Shown one piece after another: positions 60,288 through 64,000 of a stretch of DNA of 64,000 nucleotides (its first letter is position 1; each line of letters opens with the position of its first letter). Where the stretch lies: contig NZ_JAOEGC010000002.1 of NCBI RefSeq assembly GCF_031801495.1, positions 1,488,001 through 1,552,000 on the forward strand. Reading direction: 5' to 3'. The notes below the pieces were generated by a model. It was not told the DNA's origin, made no database searches, and saw only the letters and a list, made by a program, of their open reading frames with translations. Source of the DNA: Agrobacterium tumefaciens_K. GTDB lineage: Bacteria; Pseudomonadota; Alphaproteobacteria; Rhizobiales; Rhizobiaceae. A program made the translations under genes and the position numbers.

Positions 60288-61125
60288 TCTTGATCCTTTC
60301 GGCAGCCTCAGCCTCGCTGCGCCCCTCTCCCTTGCGCACGTAGAGTGGCTGGAAAGCGCCGTCCTGCCGGATTTGCAGGGTGCCTTCGCGCACCAGTTCC
60401 AGCGAGGCGGCAAAGGCGCTGGCGATGGCAGTCACCCGCATCGCCGGGTCCGGCACATATCGCAGCAGATAGTGGTCGAGTGCGGTCCAATCCCCGACAT
60501 CGCCGAGAAGGTCGGTCAGAAGCTCGCGGGCCTCGACCAGCGACCAGACCTGCCGCTTTTCAATCGTGACCTGTGTGATCGCCTGCCTCTGCCTCAGATT
60601 GGCATAGGCGCTCAGGAGGTCGTAGAGGTTTGCTTCATAGGACGAGCGGCTGACATGGGGAATATGCTCCGGTGCGCCGCGCGCAAAGATATCCCGACCA
60701 AGCTGGTCGCGGTTGACGAGTTTTTCCGCCGCATCGCGCATCGCTTCCAGACGCTTCAGCCGGAAGGCCAGCGTCGCGGCCATTTCCTCACCCGATGGCC
60801 CATCGTCTTTCGATTGCTGCGGAATGAGAAGCTTGGATTTCAGGAAGGCAAGCCACGCCGCCATCACCAGATAGTCGGCGGCAAGTTCGATGCGCACCCG
60901 ACGCGCGCTTTCCACGAATTGCAGATATTGCTCGGCCAGCGCCAGCACCGAAATGCGTGACAGATCGACCTTCTGCGTCCGCGCCAGATGGAGCAGCAGA
61001 TCGAGCGGACCTTCAAACCCTGCCACATCGATGACAAACGCGGCTTCGCCGGTCAGCCGCTCAGGCGATACATCCTGCCAGAGCTTCTCCATCGGCGTAG
61101 AATTGCGAGATTTGTCTGCGGCCAT
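60277..61125 (-). CDS. scpA: Segregation and condensation protein A
   Basis: ScpA is the kleisin subunit linking the SMC heads. The 282-aa protein has the N-terminal signature FEGPLDLLLHLARTQKVDLS, ADYLVMAAWLAFLKSKLLIP and a C-terminal winged helix. It lies between nagZ (55 bp) and scpB (overlap), a Rhizobiales-conserved order. Confidence 0.95.
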   Translation of the reverse strand: MAADKSRNSTPMEKLWQDVSPERLTGEAAFVIDVAGFEGPLDLLLHLARTQKVDLSRISVLALAEQYLQFVESARRVRIELAADYLVMAAWLAFLKSKLLIPQQSKDDGPSGEEMAATLAFRLKRLEAMRDAAEKLVNRDQLGRDIFARGAPEHIPHVSRSSYEANLYDLLSAYANLRQRQAITQVTIEKRQVWSLVEARELLTDLLGDVGDWTALDHYLLRYVPDPAMRVTAIASAFAASLELVREGTLQIRQDGAFQPLYVRKGEGRSEAEAAERIKNDD

Positions 61126-61180
61126 CGTTCCATCCGCCGGGCATCCGGCCTGTCATCCCGAACCAGATGGAACGGTTCTC

Positions 61181-62197
61181 TCAGGAAACCGCCCACATGG
61201 CGTTGAATTCCGCTCTCAACGACGCCTCGTCAGATGCATCTGCGACCGGGAAACCGATCTCGACGGCGCGTGCACGCTCCAAGGAACGGCCGGAAAGAAC
61301 GGGAACCTCCTTCACGACCTGAAGCATTTCACCCATGACCCCGTTGCAATGCAAGACCATATCACAGCCGCCCTCAACAATATTCGCCGCCCGCTCGCCA
61401 AGCGTGCCCTTGAGCGCGTTCATCGAGCTGTCGTCCGACATCAGAAGGCCGTCGAAACCGATGCGCCCGCGAATGATCTCATCGATGACCCTAGCGGAGG
61501 TGGTTGCCGGACGTTCGCGATCGACGGCATTGAAGACGAGATGGGCGCTCATCGCCATCAGCTCGCGATTAAGCGCACGGAACGGGACGAAATCATGGGC
61601 GTCCAGATCGTCCAGCGGCACGTCCACTACTGGCAGCTCATGATGCGAATCGACCATGCCGCGGCCGTGACCGGGCATGTGCTTCATGACCGGCAGCATG
61701 CCGCCAGCCTTGAGGCCGTCCGCCGCCGCCTGCCCCATCTCCGCGACCATCTGCGGTGAATACCCGTAGGCACGGTTGCCGATGACGTTGCTGGCGCCTT
61801 CCACCGGAACGTCGAGCACGGGCAGGCAATCCACGTTGATGCCGAACCTCATGAGGTCGAAGGCATGCAGACGCGACATCAACCATGCGGCGCGCAATCC
61901 GGCATCGCGATCCCGCTCATAGATCTCACCCAGGATGCGGGCATTGGGATAGGCCTGCAGGACCGGCGGCTTGATTCGCTGCACGCGCCCGCCTTCCTGA
62001 TCGATCAGCACCGGGGCATCCGGACGGCCGACCGCATCGCGCATCGACGCAACGAGATCGCTGATCTGCTGCGGCTCACCGATGTTGCGGCCGAACAGGA
62101 TGAAACCCCATGGGCGCTCGTCTCGATAAAGAGCGATCTCGTCAGCCGTCAGTTCGAGGCCGCTGCATCCAAGGATCATAGCTTTGGAAACTGTCAT
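61181..62197 (-). CDS. nagZ: Beta-N-acetylhexosaminidase (murein recycling)
   Basis: NagZ removes N-acetylglucosamine from anhydro-muropeptides during cell-wall recycling. The 338-aa GH3 enzyme has the motif VMKHMPGHGRGMVDSHHELP (the general acid/base His-Asp loop) and the nucleophile region LMSDDSSMNAL. LIDQEGGRVQR is the standard N-terminal barrel motif. It lies between the SPOR-protein gene and scpA. Confidence 0.95.
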   Translation of the reverse strand: MTVSKAMILGCSGLELTADEIALYRDERPWGFILFGRNIGEPQQISDLVASMRDAVGRPDAPVLIDQEGGRVQRIKPPVLQAYPNARILGEIYERDRDAGLRAAWLMSRLHAFDLMRFGINVDCLPVLDVPVEGASNVIGNRAYGYSPQMVAEMGQAAADGLKAGGMLPVMKHMPGHGRGMVDSHHELPVVDVPLDDLDAHDFVPFRALNRELMAMSAHLVFNAVDRERPATTSARVIDEIIRGRIGFDGLLMSDDSSMNALKGTLGERAANIVEGGCDMVLHCNGVMGEMLQVVKEVPVLSGRSLERARAVEIGFPVADASDEASLRAEFNAMWAVS

Positions 62198-62240
62198 GAT
62201 GTCATGCCCGCAAAAAAATCAGAAATGGAAGGAATGTCAC

Positions 62241-62273
62241 AAAAAAGCCGGGAGCGTCATCCGTCCCGGCTTT
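62241..62273 (-). terminator. Terminator after the SPOR-protein gene
   Basis: On the minus strand AAAGCCGGGACGGATGACG leads into CTCCCGGCTTTTTTG: GC-rich stem and T-run, 21 bp after the SPOR stop codon and before nagZ. Confidence 0.9.
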
Positions 62274-62293
62274 CGTCTTGCAGGTCGCTATTA

Positions 62294-64000
62294 TCAGCGG
62301 GCGACGAGGCAGCTTCCGCCTGCGGCGCGGTATCGTTCGCACAGCGCCACGGCTTCATTCTTGTCGCCAGCCGGGATACGGACACGGTAGAACGTGCCCT
62401 TGCCGGCAATTTCGGCAGCCTTGATGTCCACACCGCGTCCGCCGATGACCGAACCGAACTTGGCCGACAGGCTCTGGTAGGACTTCTGCGCTTCCGCCTG
62501 GCTCGGCAAGGAGGCAACCTGAACATAATAGCCGCCGGAAGACGGTGTGCTGGTTGCAGCCGGGGTGGCGGCGGCAGTCTGCTGTGTCGCCTGCGGCTGC
62601 GCCGGAGCCGTCGGGCGGACATTGCCCTGATCTGTGACGGTGGCAACCACTGTGGCGGGCTGTGCGGACGGACGCGTTGCCGGAAGCGGAGCTGCCGACG
62701 GCGATGCGGCCGCGGGCGCCGTTGTGGCAGGTGCGGCAGGCGTATGGTTCTGCGCAGGCTCCGGCGTGACCGGAACGCGGGACGCGGCGATCACGGCAGG
62801 AACACCCTCGCCCGGCGTCGCCGCCTGCGGCGCAGCGAGTTCCTCAACCTTGGCGGTCTGCGCAGGCTGTGCGGCCGGTGCGTCAACCTCCTGAGCCACG
62901 AGCGTACCGTCAGGCTTGACGATCATCGTACGCACCTTGCGTGGCGAGACGCCAGGCGTTGCAGTGGTTTCGCTCTGCGCTGCCTTTTCTTCCGGCGACA
63001 GCAGGCGCGGATCTTCCGTCTCACCGACAGGCGTGCCTGCGGCAGCTATATCGGCATCGTCTTCGTTTTCCAGCGGAAGCTGCTCAGGGATCAGCGTGCG
63101 CTGAACCACATCGACGGGCTCTTCGTTGCTGGAGATCAGCGATGGCTGCTTCGGATCGGCAGCGCTGCCACCGGCAACGCGATCATAGACTGCCTTGTCC
63201 TGGTTCGGGACAACGCGACCGCCCGGATTTTCCGGAACGACCTTCATCGGATCGCTGTCGGCGGAAATGATGACCGGCGCGCCGCCGGAACCCTGGCTGG
63301 ACGAACCACCGAACATCAGCGCGTAAACGCCACCGCCGACGAGCACGAGGCCCAGTGCGGCAGCAGCCGGCATCAGCCAGCGACGTCCGCTACGTTCCTC
63401 TTCGCCGCGATAGGCGGCCTGGTGATCGACATAACCACTGCCGTTGTCCCGCGACTGGCTGCCACGCGATGTGGCGGCTTCCTGCATGGAACGGCGGAAA
63501 TCTTCCTCCAGCGCACGCTCAAACTCATCGACATCCTGCGGCGGCTGAATGGGCGCGCGTGCCTGTGCGGCAGGTCCGCGCATCTCGGCGTTCTTGTGAC
63601 GATCCAGACCACCGGTGACCGCAGGCGCAAACAGCGCAGCGAGTTCGGTATCGATGTCCAGATCTTCCTCGTGGCGGCGAACCGGCTTCGGTTCGAAAAC
63701 TGCAACCGGCAGTTCCGGTACATCCATCTCGGTGATGGTTTCGGGATGCTCTTCCGTTTCACCGATCTGCGACGGATCGAACGGCAGGCTTTCCAGCGAT
63801 TCCGGAGCAGCAGCCTGCGGTGCAGGCGCGGCGGCAACAGGGGCAGCCGGACGAGGCGCAGCGGGTGCCTGAGCGACTGCGACAGGCGCGGACGCGGCAG
63901 CTGCAGGCGCGGCGGCAACCGTCACGGTCGCAGGACGCGTCGAAGCGGCCGGAGCGACACGAACCGGGATCGGCGCGACCACAGGCGCAGGACGAGGTTG
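62294..64000 (-). CDS. SPOR-domain cell-envelope protein, N-terminally cut by window edge
   Basis: At least 569 codons remain open to the right edge, so the N-terminus is missing; a GTG at 63982 is internal, not a start. The visible order is a Pro/Ala-rich region, a charged cytoplasmic part, one membrane segment (about LMPAAAALGLVLVGGGVYAL), a long Ala/Pro/Glu-rich periplasmic linker and a C-terminal SPOR domain (GYYVQVASLPSQAEAQKSYQ to FYRVRIPAGDKNEAVALCER), which binds denuded glycan at division sites. The gene precedes nagZ on the same strand. Confidence 0.9.
   Translation of the reverse strand, partial: QPRPAPVVAPIPVRVAPAASTRPATVTVAAAPAAAASAPVAVAQAPAAPRPAAPVAAAPAPQAAAPESLESLPFDPSQIGETEEHPETITEMDVPELPVAVFEPKPVRRHEEDLDIDTELAALFAPAVTGGLDRHKNAEMRGPAAQARAPIQPPQDVDEFERALEEDFRRSMQEAATSRGSQSRDNGSGYVDHQAAYRGEEERSGRRWLMPAAAALGLVLVGGGVYALMFGGSSSQGSGGAPVIISADSDPMKVVPENPGGRVVPNQDKAVYDRVAGGSAADPKQPSLISSNEEPVDVVQRTLIPEQLPLENEDDADIAAAGTPVGETEDPRLLSPEEKAAQSETTATPGVSPRKVRTMIVKPDGTLVAQEVDAPAAQPAQTAKVEELAAPQAATPGEGVPAVIAASRVPVTPEPAQNHTPAAPATTAPAAASPSAAPLPATRPSAQPATVVATVTDQGNVRPTAPAQPQATQQTAAATPAATSTPSSGGYYVQVASLPSQAEAQKSYQSLSAKFGSVIGGRGVDIKAAEIAGKGTFYRVRIPAGDKNEAVALCERYRAAGGSCLVAR

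Noticed and set aside
62294..63982. Treating GTG 63982 as the start of the SPOR protein
   Set aside because: The frame continues open to the window edge with the same Pro/Ala-rich composition, so the start is beyond the window.

Overview
The window is a gene-dense, high-GC chromosomal segment of a Rhizobiaceae-type alphaproteobacterium, most likely of the Agrobacterium/Rhizobium group. The evidence is gene content and local order: coaD-ppi-ppi-queA-tgt; SPOR-nagZ-scpA-scpB-tatABC-serS-surE-pcm-LysM/LytM; ppiD-trpD-trpC-moaC-moeA; a fused STAS-MlaE permease; paired DUF1127 microproteins; and many RIME-like intergenic palindromes. I see no phage, insertion sequence, plasmid module or CRISPR array. 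Almost everything is core metabolism and cell-envelope biology. The species call is inference.

Layout. 1-2.2 kb: the mlaE-mlaF-mlaD lipid-transport operon (minus, cut by the window edge). 2.3-8.7 kb: dipeptide epimerase, histidine phosphatase, metallophosphoesterase, malic enzyme with a phosphotransacetylase-like tail, and an exported DUF2865 protein. 8.8-11.3 kb: bluB behind a cobalamin riboswitch, a TolB-like propeller and a VOC protein. 11.4-18.7 kb: nadE diverging from an LTA-synthase-like envelope phosphotransferase across a Pho-box-like triple repeat, then DUF1003, sthA and an exported protein. 19-25.5 kb: an unusual S41-like protein, tig, tRNA-Leu(UAG), two DUF1127 microproteins and trmFO. 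25.6-31 kb: glutathione-dependent formaldehyde dehydrogenase, then a four-gene set (GNAT-like protein, acyl carrier protein, AMP-forming ligase, type III PLP decarboxylase). 31-37.3 kb: pabB, the queuosine pair queA-tgt, two cyclophilins, coaD and three tiny genes missed by ordinary gene calling. 37.8-43.3 kb: ppiD-trpD-trpC-moaC-moeA. 43.6-52.6 kb: diguanylate cyclase, PNPOx-fold protein, cation/proton antiporter, DUF971, moaA, two transporters and mobA-mobB. 52.7-64 kb (minus): a LysM/degenerate-LytM lipoprotein, pcm, surE, serS, tatC-tatB-tatA, scpB-scpA, nagZ and a SPOR-domain protein cut by the edge.

Functional links. Five molybdenum-cofactor genes (moaC, moeA, moaA, mobA, mobB) lie within about 11 kb. 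nagZ, the LytM factor, the SPOR protein, the dipeptide epimerase and Tat export all serve wall and envelope maintenance. bluB and its riboswitch make a B12 feedback loop.

The items most worth a second look are: (i) a 46-bp element present twice, without gaps, upstream of two tiny membrane-protein genes, with TTCA direct repeats 11 bp apart like an OmpR-family operator; (ii) the stand-alone ACP-ligase-PLP decarboxylase-GNAT set, which looks like a small uncharacterised pathway; (iii) the triple 11-bp-spaced Pho-box-like repeat before the LTA-synthase-like gene; (iv) a Tgt that lacks two of its three zinc cysteines; (v) an S41-like protein with no export signal and atypical composition; and (vi) a LytM domain without metal ligands.
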